Source: Chloroflexota bacterium (GTDB lineage Bacteria > Chloroflexota > Anaerolineae > Caldilineales > Caldilineaceae). Taken from it: 64,000 bases of DNA. The notes under the pieces are model-generated. The model was given only the letters and a program-made list of their open reading frames with translations, was not told the DNA's origin and did not search any database. This document shows positions 50,912-64,000 of this stretch, piece after piece. The translations under genes were made by a program, and so were the position numbers. Numbering within the stretch: position 1 is the stretch's first letter; each line of letters begins with the position of its first letter. The stretch spans positions 62,001-126,000 of the forward strand of contig BOKO01000008.1 of the NCBI GenBank assembly GCA_016861025.1, in the 5' to 3' direction.

Positions 50912-51071
50912 GAATGCTCAGGAAAATTAGCATACACGATTGCAAATCGACGGAGATGCTCCGAAAAGTAGCAAAAAAGAATGAGTTTCACCGTTGCCTG
51001 CCATACGATGCAGGCGGTGCAATGTAGTTCATTCGTCTGATTAGCGCAACGCAATGAAAGGATGATATGAG

Positions 51072-52079
<1,008 letters not shown>

Positions 52080-52087
52080 CGCAAACC

Positions 52088-52140
52088 GGCATGAACGAAT
52101 GAGAGCCAATAGCGATCGGCTCTCATTCGTTCATGCCTTT
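52088..52140 (+). terminator. Very long perfect hairpin after the aldo/keto reductase gene
   Basis: GGCATGAACGAATGAGAGCC (52088-52107) pairs over all 20 bp with 52118-52137 around a 10-nt loop, followed by only TTT. It is longer than usual terminators. It ends 20 bp before the next gene start (52157) and could also shield or regulate that gene. Confidence 0.78.
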
Positions 52141-52156
52141 CCGAAGCAGAATCAGC

Positions 52157-55100
52157 ATGAACAACACCTCACTCATTCAGTCCGCCCCGCGTTTCAATGT
52201 GGAGCAGGCCGCTGCAATTGCATTGAAATATTACGGCGTCAGCGGTGAAATTCGACCGCTGCCGAGCGAACGCGACCAAAACTTTCGCATCGATTTGGCG
52301 TCGGGCGAGGGCTTTGTGCTCAAGATTGCCAACGCCGGTGAGTCCTACGAACTGCTCGACGCGCAGAACCATGCGCTCAAACGTATGGCGCAGGCGGGTT
52401 TGCCGCTTTCCGGCGCCGCAGTCTTGCACACGCTGAGCGGTGAAACCATCGCTGCCGTCGCACAGGACGACGGTCAGCGTTTCTTTGTGCGCATGTTGCG
52501 CTATATCCCTGGCGTTCCGCTGGCGACTGTGCGGCCTCATTCACCCGAGCTGCTTGCTGACCTGGGGCGCTTTCTTGGACGCATCGATCAGGCGCTCGCC
52601 AGCTACGAGCATCCGGCGTTGCATCGTACATTTCACTGGGACGTGGCGCGCGCCAGCGACGTAGCGCCTCCACTGATCGATAAAATCGCCGCGCCGGAGC
52701 GTCGCGTATTGGTGTGCGGGTTGCTGGAGCGATTCGAGCGCGAGAGCGCGCCGCGCCTGGCGACACTGCCGCGCCAGGTCATCCATGGCGATGCCAACGA
52801 TTACAATGTGTTGGTCAGCAGCGATGGCGACCTCTTCACCCGTTATCGCCGCATCGCTGGCATTCTCGATCTGGGCGACATGGTGTACAGCCTGCGCGTC
52901 GCCGATCTGGCGATTGCGGCGGCTTACGTATTGCTTGATAAAGCCGATCCTCTCCAGGCTGTGGCGCAGGTGACGGCAGGCTACCACGCGGTCAACCCGC
53001 TCACCGAGGCCGAACTTGCTGCGCTGTGGGATTTGATCTGCATGAGGCTGTGCATGAGCGTCTGTCACGCTGCACATCAGCGCGCCTTACAGCCCGACAA
53101 CGAGTATCTCTCGATCAGCGAGCGGCCAGCGTGGGCGGCGTTGGAGAAACTGGCGCAGATTCACCCGCGGCTGGCGCATTACGTGTTGCGTGCTGCGTGT
53201 GGCTTGCCGGCGGTTCCCCATACCCAACAGGTTATGAGTTGGCTTGTGAATCATACGGGCAGCTTTGCGCCGGTGATCGGCGTCGATCTGCGCACGGCGC
53301 CGGTGCACGTGCTCGATCTTTCGGTCGGAAGTACGACCATCTCGGCGCAGATGTTGCATAGCGACCGCACCGATTTGCTCTCGGCGGCGATCTTCGGTGA
53401 GGTGGCGGAACAAGGCGCAGCCGTCGGCGTCGGGCGCTATGCTGAGCATCGCCCTTTCTATACCGGGACAGCCTTCGCCCTCAGCTCCAGCCCCACCGAG
53501 GAGCGGCGCACGCTGCATCTTGGCATTGATTTATTTGCGCCATCTGGGACGCCTGTGCAAGCTCCATTTGCGGGCGTCGTGTACGCCGTGCACGACAATG
53601 CAACGCGCCGCAACTATGGGCCTGTGGTGATTCTGCGCCATCAGCCTGATGACGGCGTAGAATTCTACACGCTCTACGGTCATCTCGATGCAGGATGTCT
53701 GAAGCGGCTTACAGCCGACCAACCTATCGCTGCCGGCGAAACCTTCGCCGAGATCGGCGCGCCGCCTGCCAACGGCGACTGGCCGCCACATCTTCATATC
53801 CAGATCATCACCGACCTGTTGGAACTTGACCACGATTTTCCCGGCGTCGTCGCGTCCAGCCAGGCTGCAGTATGGACGGCGCTTTCACCCGATGCGAACC
53901 TGTTGCTCGGCATTCCGGCAAATCGCTTTCCGGCGTCGCCGCCAACAGCAGAGGCGACGCTCATTGAACGTCGTGAGCGAATTGGCCGCAATCTCAGCAT
54001 TTCCTATCGCAAACCGATCAAAGTCGTGCGCGGACTGGCGCAATATCTCTACGACGACACCGGACGCGCCTATCTTGATGGCGTCAACAACGTCGCACAT
54101 GTCGGCCACTGCCATCCATACGTTGTCGCCGCCGGTCAGCGGCAGATGGCTGTGCTCAACACCAACACGCGCTATCTGCACGATTCGATCAACGAATACG
54201 CGCGGCGCCTGGCGGCCACACTCCCATCCGAACTAAGCGTCTTCTTCTTTGTCAACTCCGGCAGCGAAGCTAACGATCTGGCGCTGCGTCTGGCGCGCAC
54301 GGCCACCGGTCAGCAAGATGTCATCACCGTTGATGTCGCCTACCACGGTCACACGCAGTCGTTGATCGAGATCAGCCCCTACAAACATGATGGCCCTGGC
54401 GGCAAGGGACGCCCACCCTACGTGCAGAAAGTGATCATGCCTGATCCTTATCGCGGCCCCTATCTCGGCTATGGCGTTGAGAGCGGGCGCCGTTTTGCTG
54501 CGCACGTGCAACAGGCTATCGAGCAGGTTCACGCACAAGGGCGGGGCGTCGCCGCATTCATCTGCGAGTCGCTAATGGGCTGTGGCGGACAGATCGTCTT
54601 TCCCGACGGCTACATGGCGCAAGCATTTCGCCATACGCGTGCGGCTGGCGGCGTCTGCATTGCAGACGAGGTGCAGGTTGGCTTTGGGCGCGTCGGCAGC
54701 CATTTTTGGGGCTTCCAGACGCAAAGCGTCATCCCCGACATCGTGACAATGGGCAAACCAGCAGGCAACGGCCACCCACTGGCAATTGTCGCCACCACGC
54801 CAGAGATCGCAGAGAAGTTTGCTAATGGCATGGAATATTTCAATACCTTTGGCGGAAACGCAGTTTCGTGCGCCATTGGGCTAGCGGTGCTCGATGTGAT
54901 CGAGCGAGAGAACTTACAGGCCAATGCGCTGGATGTGGGAAACTATCTGATGGCTGGGTTACGCCAGCTTCAGGCGCGCCACCCGTTGATCGGCGATGTG
55001 CGCGGGCGGGGGTTGTATATCGGCGCTGAACTGGTGCTCGACCCGGAGACGATGGAGCCGGCGGGCGACCATGCCTCGTATATCTCCAACCGGATGCGGG

Positions 55101-55240
55101 ACTATGGCGTCTTGATCAGCACCGACGGGCCATTTCACAACGTGCTCAAGATCAAGCCGCCGATCATCTTCAGCCGCGCCGACGCCGACCACATGCTGTG
55201 GGCGTTGGGCGAGGTGCTGCAAGATTCGGCGTTGGGGTAG
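52157..55240 (+). CDS. Three-domain fusion: phosphotransferase (APH) - M23 peptidase - class III aminotransferase
   Basis: This 1027-residue protein has three parts. Residues about 20-340 are an aminoglycoside-phosphotransferase-like kinase (HGDANDYN with H210, DLG with D238). About 430-560 is a lysostaphin-type M23 domain with the zinc ligand pattern H454-x3-D458 and H545-L-H547. About 590-1020 is a PLP class III aminotransferase with the Schiff-base lysine K867 in MGKPAGNGHPL. Fusions of such a kinase with the AGXT2-like enzyme are known in bacteria and relate to 5-hydroxylysine or phosphoethanolamine breakdown, where the second enzyme is a phospholyase. The presence of M23 is odd for a cytoplasmic enzyme, and no signal peptide is seen. 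I chose the ATG at 52157. An upstream ATG at 52133 lies in the hairpin. Confidence 0.88.
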   Translation: MNNTSLIQSAPRFNVEQAAAIALKYYGVSGEIRPLPSERDQNFRIDLASGEGFVLKIANAGESYELLDAQNHALKRMAQAGLPLSGAAVLHTLSGETIAAVAQDDGQRFFVRMLRYIPGVPLATVRPHSPELLADLGRFLGRIDQALASYEHPALHRTFHWDVARASDVAPPLIDKIAAPERRVLVCGLLERFERESAPRLATLPRQVIHGDANDYNVLVSSDGDLFTRYRRIAGILDLGDMVYSLRVADLAIAAAYVLLDKADPLQAVAQVTAGYHAVNPLTEAELAALWDLICMRLCMSVCHAAHQRALQPDNEYLSISERPAWAALEKLAQIHPRLAHYVLRAACGLPAVPHTQQVMSWLVNHTGSFAPVIGVDLRTAPVHVLDLSVGSTTISAQMLHSDRTDLLSAAIFGEVAEQGAAVGVGRYAEHRPFYTGTAFALSSSPTEERRTLHLGIDLFAPSGTPVQAPFAGVVYAVHDNATRRNYGPVVILRHQPDDGVEFYTLYGHLDAGCLKRLTADQPIAAGETFAEIGAPPANGDWPPHLHIQIITDLLELDHDFPGVVASSQAAVWTALSPDANLLLGIPANRFPASPPTAEATLIERRERIGRNLSISYRKPIKVVRGLAQYLYDDTGRAYLDGVNNVAHVGHCHPYVVAAGQRQMAVLNTNTRYLHDSINEYARRLAATLPSELSVFFFVNSGSEANDLALRLARTATGQQDVITVDVAYHGHTQSLIEISPYKHDGPGGKGRPPYVQKVIMPDPYRGPYLGYGVESGRRFAAHVQQAIEQVHAQGRGVAAFICESLMGCGGQIVFPDGYMAQAFRHTRAAGGVCIADEVQVGFGRVGSHFWGFQTQSVIPDIVTMGKPAGNGHPLAIVATTPEIAEKFANGMEYFNTFGGNAVSCAIGLAVLDVIERENLQANALDVGNYLMAGLRQLQARHPLIGDVRGRGLYIGAELVLDPETMEPAGDHASYISNRMRDYGVLISTDGPFHNVLKIKPPIIFSRADADHMLWALGEVLQDSALG

Positions 55241-55245
55241 CTCAG

Positions 55246-55274
55246 TTGTTCTTGGCGTGCGGTTACGGTACAAT
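55246..55274 (+). promoter_or_regulatory. Candidate promoter of the toxin-antitoxin pair
   Basis: TTGTTC (55246-55251) and TACAAT (55269-55274) are separated by exactly 17 bp, about 35 bp before the antitoxin ATG at 55310. Confidence 0.58.
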
Positions 55275-55309
55275 CCATCTACGATTTGTCAGGAGTGCCG
55301 GAGGGAGTA

Positions 55310-55546
55310 ATGAGTGCACTTGCGTTGGAACTATCGCCACGTGTAACGAAAGTTCTTGATGATGTTCGACATTTCACAGTGGACGAACGTATTGTGTTAG
55401 CCAAACTGTTGCTTGATACGGTTGTTGCTGGTGAAATGGAGGATAGCGCAGATTGGCGGGCGCTTGGGTTAAGGGCATTCGAGGAAGACTGGGACAACCC
55501 CGATGATGCAATCTACGACGATTGGAAAGCGCATTATGGTGTATAG
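55310..55546 (+). CDS. Putative antitoxin of a MazF/PemK-type pair
   Basis: This 78-residue protein has a helical N-terminal part and an acidic C-terminal region (ADWRALGLRAFEEDW then DNPDDAIYDDWKAHYG). Such W/D/E-rich tails are common in antitoxins that wrap around MazF-like toxins. GGAGGGAG precedes the ATG at 55310, so the in-frame ATG at 55286 is less likely. The stop overlaps the toxin start at 55536 by 11 bp, which is typical of coupled toxin-antitoxin genes. Confidence 0.72.
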   Translation: MSALALELSPRVTKVLDDVRHFTVDERIVLAKLLLDTVVAGEMEDSADWRALGLRAFEEDWDNPDDAIYDDWKAHYGV

Positions 55547-56006
55547 TCGAGGCGATGTGGTTCTGATCCCTTTCCCTTTCTCCGACTTATCCACCACAAA
55601 AACGCGTCCTGCCGTTGTTGTGAGCAGCATTCAGTATCACAGTGTGCGCGGCGAATTACTACTTGCCTATGTTTCGTCGCAAGTCGCCAAAGCTGATCCC
55701 CTGCTTGACTATGTGCTTGCGGACTGGTCAGCAGCCGGCTTGCTCAGACCATCTTTTGTGCGCCCTAAATTAGCTGCAATCGAGCCAACGTTGATAGTGT
55801 TTCATGCCGGCAGATTGTCTTCTCGGGATATGACGGAATTGGATTATCGCTTGTGGCAAGCGTTAGGATTGCTCGACACTACTATCGACATTCTCGTCAG
55901 GAAAATCGACCTGTCTTTACAGCCGCCAGCACGTGTCCGTGTGCTGGCGGAAACCGCCTTAGCTGCCGTCAAGACGTTGGGTGACGCTGGTGTTGGCGGG
56001 GTTTAA
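55536..56006 (+). CDS. MazF/PemK-family endoribonuclease toxin
   Basis: This 156-residue protein has the MazF/PemK core: RGDVVLIPFPFSDLSTTKTRPAVVVSS, here split as RGDVVLIPFPFSD and KTRPAVVVSS, followed by the conserved PSFVRPKLAAIE segment. Such toxins cleave mRNA at short sequence sites. The C-terminus is extended beyond about residue 115 compared with typical 110-115-residue members (tail DLSLQPPARVRVLAETAL). The ATG at 55536 overlaps the antitoxin frame. A GTG at 55540 is out of frame. Confidence 0.82.
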   Translation: MVYSRGDVVLIPFPFSDLSTTKTRPAVVVSSIQYHSVRGELLLAYVSSQVAKADPLLDYVLADWSAAGLLRPSFVRPKLAAIEPTLIVFHAGRLSSRDMTELDYRLWQALGLLDTTIDILVRKIDLSLQPPARVRVLAETALAAVKTLGDAGVGGV

Positions 56007-56027
56007 TCCAAGTAGCTCCATACGTCC

Positions 56028-56315
56028 CTACCCCAACATCTCGATATTGTAGTCGATCAATTGCGCGTCGCCGTGCCAGCGTTCGACGCGGTGCGCCACA
56101 TCCTGTAGATGCCGATGCGCCAGCGCGCCGTTTTGACTGACGCACGCAACCTCGATCACGGCGCGTGTCAGCACATCCTGCGCCTCTGCTTCGCATACAG
56201 AAACGTTGAAATCATTGCGGATGCGCGCAATGAGCGGCTTCAGAATGCCGCGCTTGCCTTTTAGCGAATCATTCATCGGGAGATAGAGCTCGAGCGTCAA
56301 GAGTCCAACAGCCAT
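56028..56315 (-). CDS. DUF503 (YlxP-like) protein
   Basis: This 95-residue protein starts MAVGLLTLELYLP and continues SLKGKRGILKPLIARIRNDF, the DUF503/YlxP pattern. YlxP-like proteins are associated with ribosome maturation (adjacent to rbfA) in Bacillus, but their function is not settled. I chose the ATG at 56315 because family members start at that position. A longer frame to 56351 would overlap the lipoyl-transferase gene end at 56333. It lies 17 bp after that gene and is probably co-transcribed with it. Confidence 0.8.
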   Translation of the reverse strand: MAVGLLTLELYLPMNDSLKGKRGILKPLIARIRNDFNVSVCEAEAQDVLTRAVIEVACVSQNGALAHRHLQDVAHRVERWHGDAQLIDYNIEMLG

Positions 56316-56332
56316 ATCGGTTCCATCAATGC

Positions 56333-57226
56333 TTATCGTTGCCGATTCCATGCGTTGTTGCCAAATTGCGTGCGGATCAACAGCGCCGAGCGGCGCACCT
56401 CTTCCGTCGTCAATGCGCCCGGTTGAAGCTCCAGGTTCAGCGCCTGCTCAAAGCCACGGCGCATTGCCCCCGCCACGCGTGTAAATTCGACCAGATCGCT
56501 GGCATCGTCGACGCCAAGCGCCTGCGCCAATGTGCAGGCGCGGGCGCGCAGCTCACGGCGCAGCGCCTCTGCCTGCGCAGCCGGCAACGCCAGCACGTCG
56601 ATCAGCCGCGTGATGTCGCCAACGAGGGGCAGACTGCCGTGCTGAAGCACATAATTGGCGCGACGGCTTTGCGCGCTGCCCATCAGCTTGCGCCCGCCGG
56701 CTGTGATCTCATACGCGCTGGGCGTCTCGAAGCAGACCGCCGAGACATCGGCGCCAACGCGCACGTCGCCGGGCGCCTTGTCTGCATCGACGCCAAGCAG
56801 CCGCAGACCGGCGATCAGCGCGTTGCTGATGCGCAGATAGGCGTCCATTACGCCGCCATGCATGAGCGGGTGACTCGCCGCCGCTGCGACCGAATAGGTG
56901 AGCTCATCTGTGTGCAGGATGGCGCGCCCGCCAGTCGGACGCCGAACGATCTCGTAGCCAAACGCCGCCACGCGCTGCTCGTCAATGTCGTTGATCGGCT
57001 GTAGCCGACCGAGGCTTACGGCAGGCGGGTTCCAACGATAAAAGCGCAGCGTCGGCGGGCTATCTCCGGTGGCGCACGCCTCGGCGATAGCCTGGTCGAT
57101 CGCCATGTTTGCTGCGCCGGAACGCGGTGCGGCGTCGATGATCAGACGCCAGGTTGTGGTCGTCTGCGCATCTTCCAACTCGGCGAGATCGACAAACACA
57201 TCTGGTGTCGCCAGCAATTCGCTCAT
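56333..57226 (-). CDS. Octanoyltransferase or lipoate-protein ligase (LipM/LplA family)
   Basis: This 297-residue BPL/LplA-fold protein has RRPTGGRAILHTDELTYSV and CFETPSAYEITAGGRKLMGS, where K180 fits the catalytic lysine of the family. The cysteine at 165, followed by FETPS, resembles the active Cys of LipM octanoyltransferases, which favours LipM over LplA. The C-terminal LTTEEVRRSALLIRTQFG differs from the LplA accessory domain. It transfers octanoyl or lipoyl groups to lipoyl-dependent enzyme subunits. The gene starts 67 bp upstream of the Na/Pi gene's 3' end region and lies in the same direction. Confidence 0.85.
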   Translation of the reverse strand: MSELLATPDVFVDLAELEDAQTTTTWRLIIDAAPRSGAANMAIDQAIAEACATGDSPPTLRFYRWNPPAVSLGRLQPINDIDEQRVAAFGYEIVRRPTGGRAILHTDELTYSVAAAASHPLMHGGVMDAYLRISNALIAGLRLLGVDADKAPGDVRVGADVSAVCFETPSAYEITAGGRKLMGSAQSRRANYVLQHGSLPLVGDITRLIDVLALPAAQAEALRRELRARACTLAQALGVDDASDLVEFTRVAGAMRRGFEQALNLELQPGALTTEEVRRSALLIRTQFGNNAWNRQR

Positions 57227-57292
57227 GTCGTTTCAATCCTCTGTCTGTGCATGTCGACGCGTTTCCACCACCCTATCTTCAATTATTGAATT

Positions 57293-58952
57293 TTATCGCT
57301 TTCCGCCGTCTGCGCCAACTGGCTCAGCCTCTTCATAGACTGCGGTGTCGAGCGTCGATGTCAGCAATGGCGAGCCGACCAGATGATGCAAGGTGCGCCA
57401 GGTGTGATAACCGATGCGATCGACCCAGCGCATCGACTCCAGCCGATGTTGCGCCTGGTCGGGGCGAAGATGTCCGGCGGCTGTCGCTTCCAGCACTTGT
57501 TCGCGCTGATGACGGCGCGTTTCAGCCTGCGCGGCTGAAGCGTGTGCAAGCTGGCGGATCAACTCATCAGCGTCGCCCTCTCTGGCTTGCAGCCAATCGA
57601 TTGCCGCGTCTAGATCGTTCGCCAACTGGTGCGCTGCCGTATGCACATCATCGCCAACAATTGGCGTGCGCGATTCCTGACACGCTTCGATCAGCCGATC
57701 GATATGGTCGCCGGCATGAAGCAATGCCAGGCGTCGCGCAAAGACCTCGTCGCGCTGGCCGTTGAACTGGATTTTGCCGAGAAAGCGGCTGGTCTCATCC
57801 ATAGCGTTTTGCGCTGCACGCAGATGTTCCTCGCCTGTACGACTCAGCACGCCGTTGCGCAAGAGACTGGTCGCCTCCTGGAGCGTCACGATTGTGATTT
57901 CGCCAAGTGCGCGCGCCGCCGCCTCCACCGCGACGTTGGGCACTTGCAGCAGCGAATTGTCGAGATAGCGCGTCAGCACTGGGCCGCGATCCGGGATCAG
58001 CCGTTCGATGAGCCTGGCAAAGGGCGCAGTGAAAGGCAAAAAGAGCGCGGCGCCGATCAGGTTGAAGACTGTGTGAAACAGTGCGAGCACGACGGACGGA
58101 TCATCTTCGCCCAGTGCGCTGCTCCACCCAACCGCCAGCGCCAACAAATAGGGCGCCGCCACAAAGGCGACCAATCCAGCCGCGCCGTTGAAGACGATGT
58201 GCGCCACAGCCGTACGCTGCGCCGGGATCGATGCACCGGCGGCAGCCAGGATCGCTTTCACCGTTGTGCCTAGATTTTGTCCAATCACGAGATAGGCGGA
58301 TTGTTCCAGGCCGATGGCGCCGCTGTTAAGCGCGGTCAATGTCAGCGCCACTGCTGCGCTCGATGATTGCAACAACACTGTCATCACGGCGCCGATCAAC
58401 ACCAGCCAGAGATGATTGACCAGGGTTGGCTGCGAAAAAGGCGAGAGGTCGATGCTTTGCGCCAGCCCACCCATCCCCTCTTGCAGGAAGTCAATGCCGA
58501 TAAAAATAAGTCCGAAACCGACCAACGCCATGCCCAACGACGCCCGCGCGCCGTGGCTGAGCAGCCGCATCAACGCGCCAACGCCGATAAAGGGCAGCGC
58601 AATCGCGCCGACATTGAGCTTGAAACCGAGCAGCGCCACGATCCAGCCCGTGCTCGTCGTGCCGACATTGGCGCCGATGATCACGCCGATGGCGGAAGGG
58701 AAGCTGAGCAGCCCGGCGCTCACAAAACCGATTGTGCTGATCGTGGTGGCGCTCGACGATTGCACCAGCGCAGTCAACGCCATGCCGGTGAGAAAGGCTG
58801 TCAGCGGCGTGTGGGTCGAGCGCTCCAGTATCCACTGCAAGCGCCCGCCCGCCGCCGCTTTCAACCCATCAGACATCAAGAGCATTCCAGAGAGGAAAAG
58901 CCCGACGCCGCCGAGTAGAAAGGGAGCAATTGCCAGAAAAGTGGCGATGGCT

Positions 58953-58960
<8 letters not shown>
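57293..58960 (-). CDS. Na+/phosphate cotransporter family protein (PNaS type) with PhoU-like tail
   Basis: This 555-residue protein has two membrane repeats with the NPT2-like QSSSA motif (TALVQSSSATTISTIG and TVLLQSSSAAVALTL), diagnostic of type II Na/Pi cotransporters. A C-terminal cytoplasmic domain with PhoU-like helices (EEHLRAAQNAMDETSRF) follows, as is usual for bacterial members. Its ATG lies within the end of the upstream potassium-channel gene (8-bp overlap), indicating coupled translation. Substrate could be phosphate or another anion. Confidence 0.9.
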
Positions 58961-60644
<1,684 letters not shown>

Positions 60645-60860
60645 TGTACGCAGTGGAAATCGTCACCGATGATGAAATTTTACACTGGACTCTATCACAA
60701 GCGCGGCGCGGATACAAGAACTTTTCGCAGACAATCTTCGACGCCGCGTCAAAACGATCCACAACAAATGACAAAGGTGCGTTTCCTGGAAATCCCGCTG
60801 CTTCTGGGAAGGTGTTTTTGCTCTTCCTGTGCAATATATTGTTAGTCGTGGCGGGCTGGT

Positions 60861-60888
60861 TTGAGCCTGTGCAGGGTTGCGGTATACT
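60861..60888 (+). promoter_or_regulatory. Probable promoter of radA
   Basis: TTGAGC (60861-60866) and the consensus TATACT (60883-60888) are separated by 16 bp, about 35 bp before the radA ATG. The rest of the 60645-60922 gap contains a family C-like GCTTCTGGGAAGGTG sequence near 60800 and no gene I can support. Confidence 0.62.
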
Positions 60889-60922
60889 GAACGCACAAAT
60901 GTTCTGAAAGGGAGAAACGGTC

Positions 60923-62308
<1,386 letters not shown>

Positions 62309-62349
62309 CAAGTAAAAAGCTGCAAAAAAAACCATGTAGATCATGTAGA

Positions 62350-62820
62350 TCAGGCGGCGGCGGCAACGCGCGGACGCATGCGCGGCATCCCCGCGGTCGA
62401 ACGCTCGCCACTGAAACCTCGCACGACGCCTTCTCGTGGGGAAGCGAGGTGCGGGACGACAGTCGGTTGGCTGTCGGCCACCTTGCTCGGCTGGCGTTCG
62501 GTTACAGTTGCACTGCGGGCGCTGTCGATCAAGTCCACCACACTGTTGTGGCTGCCATACTCATTGTCGGTGAAACCGTCGGCGTGGTAATCTGTTTGCC
62601 AGCGTCCGTCGATCATATATCGAAACTCATAACGCCGACCAGTTGGTAGTTCGATTGTAGCGCGCCAGACCCCGTCACGCGACTGAACGAGAGGAATGCC
62701 AGCATCATCCCAGTTGTTGAACGTGCCGGTCACTGCGACACGATCCGCCCAGACGCAAGACGGCAATTCAAATGTAACGAGCGCAAAACCAGGTCGTGCA
62801 GATGCTCTCTTGTAAATCAT
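62350..62820 (-). CDS. Small CBM48/AMPK-type glycogen-binding domain protein
   Basis: This 156-residue protein consists of one CBM48/AMPK-type immunoglobulin-like module, about residues 14-100 (VAVTGTFNNWD, VWRATIELPTGRRYEFRYMIDG, W-x-x-D, DNEYGSHNSVVDL), plus a basic, low-complexity C-terminal tail (RERxGVVRGFSGERST-like). This module binds glycogen or starch-like glucans. No catalytic domain is attached. AAGGAGG precedes the ATG. It might be a glucan-binding or regulatory protein. Confidence 0.85.
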   Translation of the reverse strand: MIYKRASARPGFALVTFELPSCVWADRVAVTGTFNNWDDAGIPLVQSRDGVWRATIELPTGRRYEFRYMIDGRWQTDYHADGFTDNEYGSHNSVVDLIDSARSATVTERQPSKVADSQPTVVPHLASPREGVVRGFSGERSTAGMPRMRPRVAAAA

Positions 62821-63170
62821 ACTGCCCTCCTTGCTGCTATGTTTTGATTGCCTTGACTCGCGCTTACGAATCTATGGAGTGGACTTTGTTATCGAAAGCG
62901 AGTCCACAACGGAAAAGGATGAAAAACTCGTTCGCGCAAATGTGCAGAGAGTGAATGATTGTGTAATCTGCCCTGCTTGATCGGCATTTTATCTAATAAA
63001 AATTCTATTTCAAACAAATTAACTATAAAACTCTAGAGAAGACCTGCAACTTTTTATGCATATCGCACAAAATTCAGATGAATTTATTCTGCGATTTTGT
63101 TTTTCTATTTGTTATAAGCATAACATAGTCCCGAAAAAAACAGATTAACCGATCGTTAAAATTTGGCAAC

Positions 63171-63213
63171 AAAAAGCAACGATCTACCTATGCAAGGCAG
63201 ATCGTTGCTTTTT
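63171..63213. terminator. Bidirectional rho-independent terminator
   Basis: AAAAAGCAACGATCT (63171-63185) and its reverse complement (63199-63213) form a perfect 15-bp stem around a 13-nt loop, with a T-run on either strand. It is suited to end leuS transcription on the minus strand and any plus-strand transcript. Confidence 0.88.
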
Positions 63214-63313
63214 CGACGGATTTGCGTCAGGATTGTTGCGTGGTTTGATGAAGGTGCCGGTGCGGATCGTAAAGCAATTTGCTTACGTGATTGTAGTTTT
63301 TGTGAGATTAGGC

Positions 63314-63361
63314 GCCATCGTATTGGCGTGACCAGGCGCCATGTCACGCCAATACGATGGC
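63314..63361. repeat. Perfect 19-bp inverted repeat downstream of leuS
   Basis: GCCATCGTATTGGCGTGAC (63314-63332) is exactly complementary to 63343-63361, with a 10-nt loop. No T-run follows on either strand, so it is not a standard terminator. Its role is unknown. Confidence 0.8.
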
Positions 63362-63413
63362 CTATGCTATCCAAATATAAAGTGATGCGCTCAAGCGTGA
63401 AGTAGAACCCTGG

Positions 63414-64000
<587 letters not shown>

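Larger units (their letters stand above)
62821..63413. other. Gene-free, partly AT-rich gap upstream of the CBM48 gene and downstream of leuS
   Basis: About 590 bp without a supported gene. Positions 62960-63140 are strongly AT-rich compared with the window. Two hairpins (63171-63213 and 63314-63361) occupy the right half. The AT-rich part may hold the promoter of the CBM48-type gene on the minus strand, but I find no clear pair of boxes. Confidence 0.7.

Noticed and set aside
50723..50971. An 82-codon plus-strand open frame in the gap before the aldo/keto reductase gene
   Set aside because: No ribosome-binding site and no recognisable features, and it overlaps the likely promoter of the next gene.

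Overview
This 64-kb window looks like chromosomal DNA from a member of the Chloroflexota, probably near the Caldilineae/Anaerolineae. The assignment is an inference. It rests on two divergent complex I gene clusters, fused NuoE-NuoF and NuoC-NuoD, exported proteins with Thr/Pro-rich (TPTPT-like) tails, a YLPL-type motif in exported proteins, and a moderately high GC content by eye. No rRNA, tRNA, CRISPR array or recognisable transposase was seen.

Positions 1-17,000 (minus strand) hold a nearly complete 14-subunit NADH:quinone oxidoreductase operon, read from about 17,100 down to the window edge: nuoA, nuoB, nuoCD, nuoEF, nuoG, nuoH, nuoI, nuoJ, nuoK, nuoL, nuoM and nuoN (cut by the edge). Foreign-looking genes interrupt it: a GxxExxY (PD-(D/E)XK-type) gene enclosed by inverted copies of an intergenic palindrome, a Uma2-family gene, and a lipoprotein plus a secreted zinc metalloprotease between nuoG and nuoH. 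The same palindrome family occurs in three other gaps of this operon and nowhere else in the window.

Positions 17,450-26,030 (plus strand) hold a divergent second nuo operon that encodes only membrane-arm subunits (A, H, J, K, L, M, N) plus a small TPR-like membrane protein. Its NuoL carries a histidine-rich insert. A roughly 480-bp shared promoter region with three ACGTAAA direct repeats separates the operons.

Positions 26,100-43,400 carry a BNR-repeat surface protein, a MurE-type ligase, a sugar ABC-transport operon ending in a phosphomannose-isomerase-like cupin gene, a lipoprotein with four internal repeats, an FAD-linked oxidase overlapping an App1-type phosphatase, and a 1298-residue secreted fibronectin-III-like protein.

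Positions 43,600-50,600 (minus strand) carry the least familiar system: four adjacent genes for coiled-coil proteins. Three have N-terminal membrane anchors and two end in paired helix-hairpin-helix-like domains.

Positions 51,000-64,000 hold an aldo/keto reductase, a kinase-M23 peptidase-aminotransferase fusion, a MazF-like toxin-antitoxin pair, DUF503 and LipM/LplA-like genes, a potassium channel coupled to a Na/Pi cotransporter, radA, a small CBM48-type protein, and the C-terminal part of leuS.
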